Source: Natrinema marinum
GTDB taxonomy: Archaea > Halobacteriota > Halobacteria > Halobacteriales > Natrialbaceae
Direction: 5' to 3'
DNA length: 64,000 bases
Assembly: GCF_024296685.1 (NCBI RefSeq)
Contig: NZ_CP100763.1
Location: forward strand, 682,001-746,000
Below the pieces are notes generated by a model that made no database searches, was not told where the DNA came from, and saw only the letters and a program-made list of their open reading frames with translations. The position numbers were made by a program, and so were the translations under genes. Positions 64,000 through 64,000 of the stretch are shown piece after piece (positions within the stretch are counted from its first letter, which is position 1; every line of letters starts with the position of its first letter).

Positions 64000-64000
64000 T

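Overview
The window is chromosomal DNA from an extremely halophilic archaeon. The evidence is very high GC, strongly acidic proteins, many leaderless starts about 26-30 bases after a TATA-like box, archaeal RNase P proteins, proteasome alpha subunit and SBDS, and haloarchaea-only families (HalOD1, TbsP, Bat-type HTH, DUF7504-like). The gene set fits the Natrialbales (Natrinema/Haloterrigena-like); this is inferred from gene content, not from a marker comparison. I found no tRNA, rRNA, CRISPR array or intact insertion sequence.

1-13 kb: 3' end of a Bat-type regulator, enoyl-CoA hydratase, a PRC-barrel-like protein, a phasin-like protein with a long Gln/Arg-rich tail, pyrBI (aspartate transcarbamoylase), a KaiC/RAD55-like protein, a decayed membrane-protein gene, an FKBP isomerase, a CYTH enzyme, SAM synthetase, an MFS transporter and thiI. 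13-28 kb: two copies of a structured dispersed repeat (13160-13345 and 15974-16107) flank a block with a lipoprotein and cysteine synthase. Then come a thioredoxin, a biotin-dependent acyl-CoA carboxylase carboxyltransferase with an overlapping 47-codon gene, a YyaL-type protein, a triple-PAS histidine kinase, aconitase and the thyA-folA pair.

28-41 kb: purD, a class III aminotransferase, an MgtC/DUF4010 membrane protein, a PadR regulator, a 48-residue small protein, folD, glyA, a CHAT (caspase-like) protein and tbsP. purD and folD, both serving purine/one-carbon metabolism, share an 18-bp palindrome upstream. 41-50 kb: a second type of dispersed element, then the informational cluster rnp3-methyltransferase-rnp2-psmA-SBDS, FUN14, hflX and a large APC permease with two UspA domains.

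50-64 kb: a two-subunit haloarchaeal beta-ketothiolase, a DUF7504-like protein, a membrane-anchored protein with a long acidic disordered region, a metal-handling block (HTH regulator, HMA chaperone, P1B ATPase with unusual motifs, FmdE-like protein), an exonuclease, a thioesterase, HalOD1, and a cluster of multi-pass membrane proteins reached through a promoter region with two helically phased palindromes. Phasin-like protein, beta-ketothiolase, enoyl-CoA hydratase and acyl-CoA carboxylase together fit a polyhydroxyalkanoate-producing lifestyle (inference).
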